From Clostridia bacterium (lineage in GTDB: Bacteria > Bacillota > Clostridia > Oscillospirales > Acutalibacteraceae), in contig JAFQHU010000009.1 in the NCBI GenBank assembly GCA_017397845.1, positions 1 through 64,000 on the forward strand: a DNA stretch of 64,000 bases. The letters run 5' to 3'. Position 1 is the stretch's first letter. Every line of letters starts with the position of its first letter. Positions 21,214 to 29,379 of this stretch are shown here, in pieces. The position numbers were made by a program, and so were the translations under genes. Under the pieces are notes generated by a model. That model searched no databases. It was not told where the DNA came from and worked only from the letters and a program-made list of their open reading frames with translations.

Positions 21214-24108
21214 TTAGTCTGGTTGTATTATAGCGGAAGCGCTGTAGCTTGTGCTTCGTTGCAATCCGTTCCGGGTTTCTACAAGTCCGTCGGGCAAGGT
21301 AAATTCGACAACTGCGCCATCGGGTAAATTCTCAAAATCCGGTATATCTATTATGATTTCATATATGCCGTCTTTCGGTTCAGAGGGCACTGTGCAGTTG
21401 GTTGTGACAGAGTTACCGTCAATATAAATTTCTATCGGTACGCATTTGGATTTCCACGCATCAATCCAACCGTCAGCTTCAACACCAATATAAACATGAC
21501 CGGATAATTCGTTGTAACCCATCGTGAATATATCGAGCGATTTGTATGGCTGATAGGTGACGTGTTCGGTGTGCCTTTCAGTGGTATAAACAGTAGTGGT
21601 CACAGGTTGCTGTACAGGTAATGTGACCGTAGCATATCTGTCATAATTTATCTGATAATAGAGTCCGTCTTTTTGTTCTGCAGACCATGTGAATTCTCCG
21701 ATCGGAGAAATATCTATTACTAAATCGAAGAACGTGGGCAATGTCATGTCCAAACTTTCAAGTCTGCCAAGCGGATCAGTATAAATTATTATTGTTGCAC
21801 CGGGATAAATTATTGTGGCAGAGTTGACAGGATTTCCGTAAAAAGGTATATCTGTTATCTTTTTGTGATATACCGGATTTACTTTGCTTGTTCCGTCAAA
21901 GGTAGCGGTTTCACTTTTTAATACCAGTGTATATTTCATAGCTCCTGTCCATTCTTTCTCTGCTTTTGCAGAATAAAGGTCTGACGGAGCGATTTCTGAC
22001 TTTCTGCCGTAGGGAATGATATAGCTGTTCAGGCTGCATGTGCCTGTGCCGTTTTCAAATATTCCTTCAGTGATGTTATTGGAGTTTTCAATTGCATTGT
22101 TAGCCATACTGTTGGTATAACTAATCGCCAAAGCTTTGGAGACATATGTGGTTTGTATGTTCAGAGTTTCAGAACGGAAAATTTGTGCATACCCTTTGTA
22201 TTCTTTAAGATCATTGACTGCTTTATTATAAGCAACAGCTATTTCATCAGTTGTAAGTGAAACAGGCTCATAATATCCGGGTACGCCGGTTGTTTGTGGC
22301 ACGGTGTCACCGGCGGAGGTAGGGGTACCGATGGTAGTTGTATAATTCGTTGTGGGTACGAAGCCTGTGGGTTTGTAGTTATTATTTACCGATGTTCCGC
22401 CGTAGGTTATGGTATAAGTATTGTCTGCAGAAGCTTTTAAGGGAATGGAAAGCGATATAATCATTTTGCATGAAATAGTTCCGTTGAACGGGTGCTCCTG
22501 TTCAAGCTTTATAAGTCTTCCTTTATTGTCTACAGTAGCCTTTATGGTTGTGGAGGGATACTGAAAATCTGCAGACTGAATTTTAAGAGGTCCAAGATCA
22601 AGTGTGCCAAAGTCAAGAGGATCCATAGCGCTCATATGATGAACGGGGATAACAGTTGCTGAAGCACTGCGTGAGCTGTAATTTGCGGTGGTGGTGTCTG
22701 CACGGAAGGTGGTTGTATACGGTGATTCTGTATAAGGAACAGTAGTAGGAACAGTGGTTGTGTGCGAAGCCTGTCTTATAAAGACAGCTGTTTCGGGGGC
22801 AAACACCAATGTCATTGTATAGCCGCCGTCAGCATTTGCTTTGGCTGCGGCTGAAGCTATGCCTGATGCCTGAATATTTGCCGGTCTGTCGTAAGGTATT
22901 ATTTTCTGGGTGAGTCTTATGCCGGGGTCTCCGATAACCACTCCGTTTTCAAATGTATAGGTCTCGTCACTTGTGCCGGAAAGACTTTCAAAAAGAACGG
23001 TTATTGTTTTTTCTAAGGCGGCCGGAAGGTCATAAGGATTCAAATCCCATGTTTCAACCTTGTTAAGTGTAACTCTTCCCTTATAAGCACGGTATTCGTT
23101 TATTGCTTTGTTAAAAGCAGACACTATTTCTGTCTTACTGACGGGCACTTTGAGAGTAACAGGCTTTACGGCAGGGGGTGTTGTCACCTTTTTATTCGTC
23201 ATAGCAGAAATCTGCATATACTTACTGCTGTAATGTGATGTTTTGCCCACCTTTGTTATTGCTCTTACGCTGAAAATATAGGATGTATCCGGTGAAAGCT
23301 TACCGACGGTAACGGCAGTGTTTTTTGTACTGCTGATAAGAGTAGTCCATTTGCCGTTTGAGGTGTTGTATTTATAAACGGCATATGCAGTGGCACCCTT
23401 TGCCTTCTGCCAGCTTAGTGTTACGGATGAATCAGTCTTACCCGTTACCTTAAGTGCAGAAATATTATCGGGCTTTACTGTAAGACTTACTGTGGCATAG
23501 GATGAAGAAAGCGCAGAAAGCTTATCCTTTTTTATGTATGCCTTTACTGCGAATTTATAGGTTTTGCCTGCTTCGAGTTTTTTTACTGTGGTTTTGAGAG
23601 AGGTGGTCTTTTTCAGTTCCACCCACTTCTTTTTAGCGGAGTTGTACTGATAAACTCTGTAGGCTGTGGCACCGGTGGTCTTTTTCCATTTCAGTGTGGC
23701 TGTTTTACCGCTGATGCTGCCCTTGAGTCCGCTTACCTTTTTCGGCGCAGTGAGAACGGAAATATTCTTCGTCTTTTTTGCCCACACCTTTTTCTTTCCG
23801 TTTTTGCTGTATGCCTTTACACGGTAGGTGTACTTGCTGCCTGCTTTGAGCTTATTTATTTTGCAGGTGGTGGAGGTGACAGTTGCCACGGTTTTCCATT
23901 TTTTTCCGTTTTTCACGGATACCTGATAGCCCTTGGCATTTTTTGCCTTGTTCCATTTGAGGGTTACGGATGTGGCGGTCACCGTGGATTTAAGCTTTGA
24001 TACTGTTCCTACGGTGCCTTTTGATGCTGTTACGCCCACTGAAAGGCAGAGAGCGATAAGCATTACTGAAACAACGGTTATGAGTGCGTGTCTGATTTTT
24101 CTGTTCAT
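21214..24108 (-). CDS. Large secreted protein: three Fn3 domains plus two copies of an unnamed domain
   Basis: A 964-aa protein with a signal peptide (LITVVSVMLIALCLSVGVTA, cleavage near residue 29). Residues 32-115, 118-208 and 212-303 are three Fn3-like domains (SVTLSWQKAKGATAYAVYKY type). Then come two copies of a region of about 200 residues. Each starts with a helix (SKTEIVSAFNKAINEYRAYK at about 325; TTDEIAVAYNKAVNDLKEYK at about 640), carries a TFENG or IFENG element and an IIPYDRP or IIPYGRK element, and ends in beta strands. Thr-rich linkers separate them. A final beta domain (about 860-964) follows. The role is presumably surface binding; no enzyme motif is seen. Fn3 modules resemble those of the genes at 14121 and 39683. 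Confidence 0.75.
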   Translation of the reverse strand: MNRKIRHALITVVSVMLIALCLSVGVTASKGTVGTVSKLKSTVTATSVTLKWNKAKNAKGYQVSVKNGKKWKTVATVTSTTCKINKLKAGSKYTYRVKAYSKNGKKKVWAKKTKNISVLTAPKKVSGLKGSISGKTATLKWKKTTGATAYRVYQYNSAKKKWVELKKTTSLKTTVKKLEAGKTYKFAVKAYIKKDKLSALSSSYATVSLTVKPDNISALKVTGKTDSSVTLSWQKAKGATAYAVYKYNTSNGKWTTLISSTKNTAVTVGKLSPDTSYIFSVRAITKVGKTSHYSSKYMQISAMTNKKVTTPPAVKPVTLKVPVSKTEIVSAFNKAINEYRAYKGRVTLNKVETWDLNPYDLPAALEKTITVLFESLSGTSDETYTFENGVVIGDPGIRLTQKIIPYDRPANIQASGIASAAAKANADGGYTMTLVFAPETAVFIRQASHTTTVPTTVPYTESPYTTTFRADTTTANYSSRSASATVIPVHHMSAMDPLDFGTLDLGPLKIQSADFQYPSTTIKATVDNKGRLIKLEQEHPFNGTISCKMIISLSIPLKASADNTYTITYGGTSVNNNYKPTGFVPTTNYTTTIGTPTSAGDTVPQTTGVPGYYEPVSLTTDEIAVAYNKAVNDLKEYKGYAQIFRSETLNIQTTYVSKALAISYTNSMANNAIENSNNITEGIFENGTGTCSLNSYIIPYGRKSEIAPSDLYSAKAEKEWTGAMKYTLVLKSETATFDGTSKVNPVYHKKITDIPFYGNPVNSATIIYPGATIIIYTDPLGRLESLDMTLPTFFDLVIDISPIGEFTWSAEQKDGLYYQINYDRYATVTLPVQQPVTTTVYTTERHTEHVTYQPYKSLDIFTMGYNELSGHVYIGVEADGWIDAWKSKCVPIEIYIDGNSVTTNCTVPSEPKDGIYEIIIDIPDFENLPDGAVVEFTLPDGLVETRNGLQRSTSYSASAIIQPD

Positions 24109-24137
24109 AGATATACTCCTTTTTCGTTTCTGAATTC

Positions 24138-24165
24138 ATTATATTCATATAAAATAAAAAAGCAA
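24138..24165 (-). promoter_or_regulatory. Promoter of the 964-aa Fn3 protein gene
   Basis: TTGCTT (24165-24160) and TATAAT (24143-24138) with a 16-base spacer on the minus strand. Confidence 0.55.
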
Positions 24166-24200
24166 GAGAAAATATACGTATAAAGCCTGTTTTATTTGTC

Positions 24201-24229
24201 TTGACCTCATTCTCTATTTATGTTATTAT
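24201..24229 (+). promoter_or_regulatory. Promoter of the tsaE-tsaB-rodA operon
   Basis: TTGACC, 17-base spacer, TATTAT, 34 bases before the tsaE ATG. Confidence 0.65.
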
Positions 24230-24262
24230 ATTATGTAAACTATTTCGAAGGCAGGTGAAGGT

Positions 24263-24706
24263 ATGATTACCCGTATTACTCACAGCACACAGGAGACAGA
24301 GTGCTTTGCTTCTGAAATCGCAAAGCAGCTCAAAGGCGGTACCGTAGTGGCATTTTTCGGCGGTCTCGGCATGGGCAAAACAGCCTTCACCCGCGGACTT
24401 GCCAAAGGGCTCGGAATCGATTGCCATGTTTCAAGTCCCACCTTTGCCATAGTAAACGATTACGGAGGGAATCCTCCTTTGGTTCATTTCGATATGTATA
24501 AGGTCGAGAGCTGGGATGATCTTTACTCAAGCGGTTTTTTTGATTATCTCGATATGGGTGCCATATTAGCCGTGGAATGGAGTGAAAATATAGAGAACGC
24601 TCTGCCGGACAGCACGGTCAGAGTTACTATAGAAAAATACGGGGATGAAAACAGCAGAATTATCACCGTGGAAGGAGTGGAAAGCGATGAAAATTTTAGC
24701 CATTGA
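24263..24706 (+). CDS. tsaE: tRNA t6A biosynthesis ATPase TsaE
   Basis: The 147-aa P-loop protein works with TsaB and TsaD to make N6-threonylcarbamoyladenosine at position 37 of ANN-decoding tRNAs. The Walker A site is FFGGLGMGKTAFTRGLAKGL (about residues 30-49). HVSSPTFAIVNDY and HFDMYKVESWDDLYSSGFFDYL are family hallmarks, and AVEWSEN is the conserved Trp-Glu segment. It overlaps tsaB by 20 bases. tsaD is not in the window. Confidence 0.93.
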   Translation: MITRITHSTQETECFASEIAKQLKGGTVVAFFGGLGMGKTAFTRGLAKGLGIDCHVSSPTFAIVNDYGGNPPLVHFDMYKVESWDDLYSSGFFDYLDMGAILAVEWSENIENALPDSTVRVTIEKYGDENSRIITVEGVESDENFSH

Positions 24707-25385
24707 TACCAGTGCCGTGTGTGCTTCCGTGGCAGTTACGGAGAACGGTAAGGTTCTGAGCGAAAGCTCCGTAAACACGGGTCTTACTCATTCACGCACA
24801 CTGCTTCCCATGATTGACAGTACGCTGAAAAATGCGGAAATACAGCTTTCGGACATCGACTTTTTCGCCTGCAGTGTGGGTCCCGGCTCCTTTACGGGGG
24901 TGAGAATCGGTGTGGCGGCGGTGAAGGGACTGTGCGACGGTCTCGATAAAAAGGCGATGCCCGTTTCCACTCTCGAAGCTCTCGCTTATAATCTTTCTGA
25001 CAGGGATTGCGTAGCTGTTCCCGTTATGGATGCCCGCTGTCAGCAGGTTTACTGTGCTGTGTTTCTGAATGACGGCGGTACTGTGACGAGATTAATGGAG
25101 GACTCAGCTCTTAAAATAGAGGATTTGGGCGAAAGATTGAAGGAATACGAAGGTGAAATTATTTTCGTCGGTGACGGTGCGGAAATTTGTCATAAGGCTT
25201 TAGGATATAAAAAAGCAGGCGCCGCTTCGGTTTATCAGAGAGGCTCCTCCGTAGCCTTTGCCGCTGAAAAAAATTACGGTGAAGACAGGCTTCTTTCGGG
25301 CGGCGAGATAATGCCCGCTTATCTCCGTCTGCCTCAGGCGGAAAGGGAGCTTAAAGCCAAAAAAGGGGAAGTGAAAAATGCTTAA
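24687..25385 (+). CDS. tsaB: tRNA t6A biosynthesis protein TsaB
   Basis: Non-catalytic ASKHA-fold partner of TsaD. The start at ATG 24687 (MKILAIDTSAVCASVAV) has GAAGGAG nine bases upstream; the longer frame from 24645 lacks an RBS. Landmarks are THSRTLLPMIDSTL, FACSVGPGSFTGVRIGVA and PVMDARCQQVYCAVF. At 232 aa it has the usual length. It is translationally coupled to tsaE and overlaps the next gene by eight bases. No rimI follows, unlike the common tsaE-tsaB-rimI order. Confidence 0.93.
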   Translation: MKILAIDTSAVCASVAVTENGKVLSESSVNTGLTHSRTLLPMIDSTLKNAEIQLSDIDFFACSVGPGSFTGVRIGVAAVKGLCDGLDKKAMPVSTLEALAYNLSDRDCVAVPVMDARCQQVYCAVFLNDGGTVTRLMEDSALKIEDLGERLKEYEGEIIFVGDGAEICHKALGYKKAGAASVYQRGSSVAFAAEKNYGEDRLLSGGEIMPAYLRLPQAERELKAKKGEVKNA

Positions 25386-26541
25386 AGCCCTGAAAAATTT
25401 TATTAAAGGAACGGATATTATAACGGTCTTTCTCTGTGCGGCACTTTCGGTTTTCGGCACCGTGGCGGTAAGCAGTGCCACCTTCAGTGCCGATGCGGGA
25501 ACATACATTTCCCGTGATACGAGGGTTATGATACTCGCCTTTTGCCTCGGTATAGTGGCGGCTTTCATAATTTCCGTTATCGATTATGATATTATTCTGA
25601 AGCTGTGGCCGCTTATCGGCATAGCGTGTATAGTGGTTATGGTTTCACTTTTTAAATTCGGCGTTTCTCCCGACGGACGAAGTGATGCCATTTCTTGGCT
25701 AAAGCTTCCCGGTAAGCTTTATTTCCAACCCTCGGAGATAGTAAAGATAGGCTTTATCGTTACCTTTGCTTTTCATCTGAGTCAGGTGAAAAATGACATT
25801 TCGTCACTTAAAACTGTTTTTTTTCTATGCGTTCATGCCTTGATTCCCATCGTTTTGGTCGTGGCTACGGGTGATATGGGCTCGGCTCTTATTTTCTGTC
25901 TGATGTTTGTGGGCATGATGCTCGTTTCGGGGGTGCATTGGGCATACTTTCCGGCGGGTGCTTTGATTATTGCTGCCGCTTCTCCCGTTATATGGCTGAA
26001 GATATTCGATAACATCCAACGTAACCGAATTTTGGCCCTTTTTAATCCCGAAGCTTATCCTACGGAAATTTATCAGCAAAGTCAGGCACTCAAAGCGATA
26101 CAGAACGGAGGCTTTACGGGTATGGGTCTTTATCGCGGTGAGCTTACTCAAAGTCCGCTTTTGCCCGAAAAGCAAAACGATATGATTTTTTCCGTAATAT
26201 GCGAAGAAACGGGCTTTATCGGTGCCCTTATTCTTTTGGTGCTTTTCCTTTTGCTTGCACTGAGAATTGTGGCAGTGGGCAAAAGAGCAAAAAACTTCGC
26301 CGCCGAAATGATGTGCTACGGTGTGGCATTCATGATTATGGCACAGGCTGTTATCAATATCGGCATGTGTACACGGCTGCTTCCCGTTATCGGCATCACT
26401 CTTCCCTTCATCAGTGCGGGCGGTTCATCCACGGTGTGTGTATATTTGGCCATCGGGTTGGTGCTGAGCATTTACCGTTCATCGGGCACCATCAGCTATG
26501 AGAACGATTACCGTTTCGCACGGATTGCCAGAGAATATTAA
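25378..26541 (+). CDS. SEDS-family peptidoglycan polymerase (RodA/FtsW/SpoVE)
   Basis: A 387-aa membrane protein with about ten helices. SEDS proteins polymerise glycan strands from lipid II together with a class B PBP. Landmarks are SWLKLPGKLYFQPSEIVKIG, ATGDMGSALIF, QQSQALKAIQNGGFTGMG, LPEKQNDMIFSVICEETGFI and GITLPFISAGGSSTVCVYLA. The overall pattern fits RodA more than FtsW, but sequence alone does not decide. It is the last gene of the t6A operon. Confidence 0.88.
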   Translation: MLKALKNFIKGTDIITVFLCAALSVFGTVAVSSATFSADAGTYISRDTRVMILAFCLGIVAAFIISVIDYDIILKLWPLIGIACIVVMVSLFKFGVSPDGRSDAISWLKLPGKLYFQPSEIVKIGFIVTFAFHLSQVKNDISSLKTVFFLCVHALIPIVLVVATGDMGSALIFCLMFVGMMLVSGVHWAYFPAGALIIAAASPVIWLKIFDNIQRNRILALFNPEAYPTEIYQQSQALKAIQNGGFTGMGLYRGELTQSPLLPEKQNDMIFSVICEETGFIGALILLVLFLLLALRIVAVGKRAKNFAAEMMCYGVAFMIMAQAVINIGMCTRLLPVIGITLPFISAGGSSTVCVYLAIGLVLSIYRSSGTISYENDYRFARIAREY

Positions 26542-26606
26542 TGCATGCTTTTGTATATGCAAAAATTTATGTATAATGAATAATCCTCAAAAGTTTTTAA
26601 CAAAAA

Positions 26607-26727
26607 TGTGGAAAACTCTGTCAGTAAAGTTGAAAACTTTACAGTTTTTCACAGTTTAAAGTACTTTTAACAGGTCTTTATGTTAAGTTATCCGCATGAT
26701 TTAACATTTTTGACTGTGTTTTCCACA
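26607..26727. other. AT-rich stretch with several DnaA-box-like 9-mers
   Basis: Within 121 bases lie TTTTCCACA on both strands (minus 26615-26607; plus 26719-26727), TTTTTCACA (26645-26653) and TTATCCGCA (26688-26696). Each differs from TTATCCACA by one or two bases. This is the only recognisable content, besides two terminators, of the 410-base gap 26542-26951. No dnaA or dnaN gene is present, so it is at most a DnaA-binding cluster. Confidence 0.25.
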
Positions 26728-26736
26728 TAGTAAAGA

Positions 26737-26775
26737 AAAAACCTTTACAGCTTCGGTTTTGCTGTAAAGGTTTTT
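26737..26775 (+). terminator. Terminator of the tsaE-tsaB-rodA operon
   Basis: A 14-bp stem AAAACCTTTACAGC / GCTGTAAAGGTTTT with a UUCGG-containing loop and a T6 tract, about 200 bases after the last stop. An A-run on the left would let it work in both directions. Confidence 0.85.
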
Positions 26776-26843
26776 TACTTTATGGTATAACTGTTTTTTT
26801 ATTCATTTTCATCTGTACCCAAAAAAGAAACATTAAAAATGCG

Positions 26844-26862
26844 GCGGGATGATTAATCCCGC
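26844..26862 (-). terminator. Terminator of rsmA
   Basis: GCGGGAT / ATCCCGC with a 5-base loop, then a short T-run on the minus strand, about 90 bases past the rsmA stop. Confidence 0.65.
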
Positions 26863-26951
26863 TCTATGATATATTCTGTTAATTTGGCGGTGTACCGTTT
26901 GCTGTTTTCCGAAATGTTCCCCGCGATTGCAGCTTGTGCATTCCGAATTGA

Positions 26952-27800
26952 TTACAGCTTCTCACATATGTTTGCCAAATCCTGCATGGAAAGCTTTTCC
27001 GCTCTGACATTTACGTCGAGTCCTGCTGAGGCAATAGCCTCGGCGACTTTATCTTTAGGCAGTGACATACCGCTTGCGATGGAGTTCACTGCCGTCTTTC
27101 TTCTTTGGGCGAAGGCGGCCTTTACCATTTTAAAAAACTTTTTTTCGTCGCTGACCGTAACGGCAGGCTCTTTTCTTATGTCAAGTCTTATAACCGTGCT
27201 GTCCACATTGGGCGCGGGCATGAAGGAGCCTCTTGACACATGAAAAAGCGTTTCGGGCACTGCATAATAATTTGTACATACGGTGATGGCTCCCGAATCT
27301 CTGGAGCCGACGGGGGTGCAAAGTCTGTCCGCCGCCTCTTTTTGAATCATGACCGTAACCGCCTCCATGGGCAGCTTGCTTTCCAAAAGTAAGGTTATTA
27401 CGGGGGAGGTGATGTAGTAGGGGAGATTGGCACACACCACCACCTTCATTCCCTCGAACTTTTCTTCGATGAGTGTTTTAAGGTCGGTTTTCATTATGTC
27501 AGCATTGATAATTTCGATGTTATCGAAATCAGCCAAGGTTTCGTCGAGAACGGGAAGAAGACGGGTGTCAAGCTCGATGCAGACCACCTTTTTTGCTCTT
27601 TTGGCAAGCTCGGCAGTGAGTACACCCACTCCGGCACCGACTTCGATAACGCCTGTGTTTTCGTCGGCACCGCACATTTCAGCCATACGGGGGCAGACGG
27701 TAGGGTTGATGAGAAAATTTTGACCCAAAGCCTTAGAAAAATTAAAGCCGTGCTTTTCCATAACTCTTTTTATGACGGAAATATCAGATAAATTTTCCAT
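26952..27800 (-). CDS. rsmA: 16S rRNA dimethyltransferase RsmA (KsgA)
   Basis: The enzyme dimethylates two adjacent adenines near the 3' end of 16S rRNA using SAM. The 282-aa protein shows FSKALGQNFLINPTV at the start, the SAM site VIEVGAGVGVLTAELAKRA, the acidic ribose contact CIELDTRL, the catalytic NLPYYITSPVI and the RGSFMPAPNVDSTVI segment. It is monocistronic and divergent from galE. Confidence 0.95.
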   Translation of the reverse strand: MENLSDISVIKRVMEKHGFNFSKALGQNFLINPTVCPRMAEMCGADENTGVIEVGAGVGVLTAELAKRAKKVVCIELDTRLLPVLDETLADFDNIEIINADIMKTDLKTLIEEKFEGMKVVVCANLPYYITSPVITLLLESKLPMEAVTVMIQKEAADRLCTPVGSRDSGAITVCTNYYAVPETLFHVSRGSFMPAPNVDSTVIRLDIRKEPAVTVSDEKKFFKMVKAAFAQRRKTAVNSIASGMSLPKDKVAEAIASAGLDVNVRAEKLSMQDLANICEKL

Positions 27801-27828
27801 ATTTATAATCTCCTTGTACGAAAAACTA

Positions 27829-27857
27829 TTGAAAGTTAAAAATTTTTGTTGTATAAT
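27829..27857 (+). promoter_or_regulatory. Promoter of galE
   Basis: TTGAAA, 17-base spacer, perfect TATAAT, 43 bases before the ATG. Confidence 0.7.
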
Positions 27858-27899
27858 CTGAGAGTAACTTTTTATATATTATAAACGAGGTGAAAGAAT

Positions 27900-28916
27900 A
27901 TGTCAATTCTTGTTACAGGCGGTGCCGGTTATATCGGCTCCCACACATGTATTGAGCTTATCAAAGCCGGCTACGATGTAGTAGTGGTGGACAATTTTTA
28001 TAACAGTAAGAGAGAAGCTCTCAAAAGAACCGCTGACCTTAGCGGTAAGCCCGTTACCTTTTATGAGTGTGACATCAGAGATGAAAAGGGCTTGGACAAA
28101 ATCTTTAAGGAAGAAAAAATCGACGCAGTAGTCCATTTCGCCGGACTCAAGGCTGTGGGTGAAAGTTGTCAGAAGCCTCTCGAATATTACGACAATAATA
28201 TCGCAGGAACTCTCGTTCTTTGCGATGTGATGAAAAAGAACGGCTGTAAAAAAATCGTTTTCAGCTCCTCTGCCACAGTTTACGGCATGAACAATGTTTC
28301 TCCGCTCAAAGAGTCCATGCCCACAGGCGGCACCACAAACCCTTACGGCACCACAAAGTTTATGATTGAAATTATCCTCTCCGACCTTTTCAAATCGGAT
28401 AAAGAATGGTCCATTTGTCTGCTCCGTTATTTCAACCCCATCGGTGCCCACGAAAGCGGCAGAATCGGCGAAGATCCCAACGGCATTCCTAACAATCTTA
28501 TGCCCTTTATCACTCAGGTTGCCATCGGCAAGCGTGACTGTCTGAGCGTTTTCGGTGATGATTACGATACTCATGACGGTACGGGTGTCAGAGATTATAT
28601 CCATGTCGTTGACCTTGCGGCGGGCCATGTAAAGGCTTTGCAGAGAGTACTCGGTAAAAGCGGTCTCGATGTTTATAATCTTGGCACAGGTACAGGCTAC
28701 AGCGTTTTAGATGTGGTCAAAGCATTCGAAAAGGCGAGCGGTGTAAAAATCAACTATAAAATCGTCGATCGCCGTCCCGGTGACATAGCCGTATGTTATT
28801 CCGACCCCTCAAAGGCTTATGAGGAGCTCGGATGGAAGGCTGAAAGAGGTATCGAGGAAATGTGTGCCGATTCATGGAGATGGCAAAGCCAGAATCCTAA
28901 CGGTTATCCCGACTGA
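27900..28916 (+). CDS. galE: UDP-glucose 4-epimerase GalE
   Basis: Interconverts UDP-glucose and UDP-galactose (or the GlcNAc pair) with bound NAD+. The 338-aa short-chain dehydrogenase has [20 protein letters not shown] (Rossmann GxxGxxG, residues 4-23), the catalytic Ser in FSSSATVYG and Tyr-x3-Lys in [32 protein letters not shown] and [17 protein letters not shown] are GalE hallmarks. It is monocistronic with its own promoter and terminator, and may supply galactose units for surface polymers. Confidence 0.95.
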   Translation: MSILVTGGAGYIGSHTCIELIKAGYDVVVVDNFYNSKREALKRTADLSGKPVTFYECDIRDEKGLDKIFKEEKIDAVVHFAGLKAVGESCQKPLEYYDNNIAGTLVLCDVMKKNGCKKIVFSSSATVYGMNNVSPLKESMPTGGTTNPYGTTKFMIEIILSDLFKSDKEWSICLLRYFNPIGAHESGRIGEDPNGIPNNLMPFITQVAIGKRDCLSVFGDDYDTHDGTGVRDYIHVVDLAAGHVKALQRVLGKSGLDVYNLGTGTGYSVLDVVKAFEKASGVKINYKIVDRRPGDIAVCYSDPSKAYEELGWKAERGIEEMCADSWRWQSQNPNGYPD

Positions 28917-28940
28917 TATACATGTATTATAATGAAAAGT

Positions 28941-28976
28941 TGCGGTTGCAGAGCTGTTCTGTGACCGCATTTTTTT
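28941..28976 (+). terminator. Terminator of galE
   Basis: TGCGGT / ACCGCA stem with an inner CAGA / TCTG pairing, followed by TTTTTTT, 24 bases after the galE stop. Confidence 0.8.
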
Positions 28977-29166
28977 CGGTTGGAGGGAATATATATATTA
29001 TGGTATACGTTTTTCATTGTGATAATACGTAGGGACACGGCGTGCCCTGTCCGCAAAAAATCCGCACCGAGGGCACGAACCCTTGTGTTTTTTTGCAATA
29101 TGCAAAATGCACAAAAACCGCTTGTTTTTTTTTCTTATAAATTTTTAATAAATCGTGAAAACCATA
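28977..29166. other. Non-coding spacer with a GGACA..TGTCC hairpin
   Basis: I see no gene in this part of the 463-base gap between galE and the giant gene. TAGGGACACGGCGTGCCC followed by TGTCC at 29030-29051 folds as GGACACGG-CGTG-CCCTGTCC with one mismatch. A similar TAGGGG-headed hairpin lies in the leader downstream (29212-29229). Both resemble short intergenic repeats, but two loosely similar copies are weak evidence. Confidence 0.3.
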
Positions 29167-29195
29167 TTGATTTTATTTGTGCCTTGCATTATAAT
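29167..29195 (+). promoter_or_regulatory. Promoter of the giant Cys-rich protein gene
   Basis: TTGATT, 17-base spacer, perfect TATAAT. The predicted start near 29202 leaves a leader of about 178 bases. Confidence 0.65.
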
Positions 29196-29201
29196 GAGTA
29201 T

Positions 29202-29379
29202 GTGTAATTATAGGGGTAGGTCTGCCCCTTTACCGGGAAGGTCTTTGGCGGAAGCACAGCCGATAAAAGCACAGGGAGGTCAGTTGTGTTCGGTTAAGCT
29301 TTATCACGGACTTTCGCACTTATTAATACAGCGGAGGGCTCCGCTGAAAACTTCTTAATTAAGGAGGAAACAAAAAGAA
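29202..29379 (+). promoter_or_regulatory. Long structured 5' leader of the giant gene
   Basis: The leader holds GGGGTA / TGCCCC near its start and CAGCGGAG / CTCCGCTG (29329-29346), which stands only 14 bases before the AAGGAGG ribosome site (29361-29367). Several short pairings are possible between. I could not match it to a named riboswitch class. Confidence 0.35.

Noticed and set aside
26542..26951. Chromosomal replication origin oriC
   Set aside because: Only imperfect DnaA-box-like 9-mers are present; no dnaA, dnaN or rpmH nearby and no perfect TTATCCACA. Kept only as a weak observation.
28980..29358. Short plus-strand frames between galE and the giant gene
   Set aside because: They cross the promoter 29167-29195 and the leader hairpins, lack ribosome sites and have no family features.
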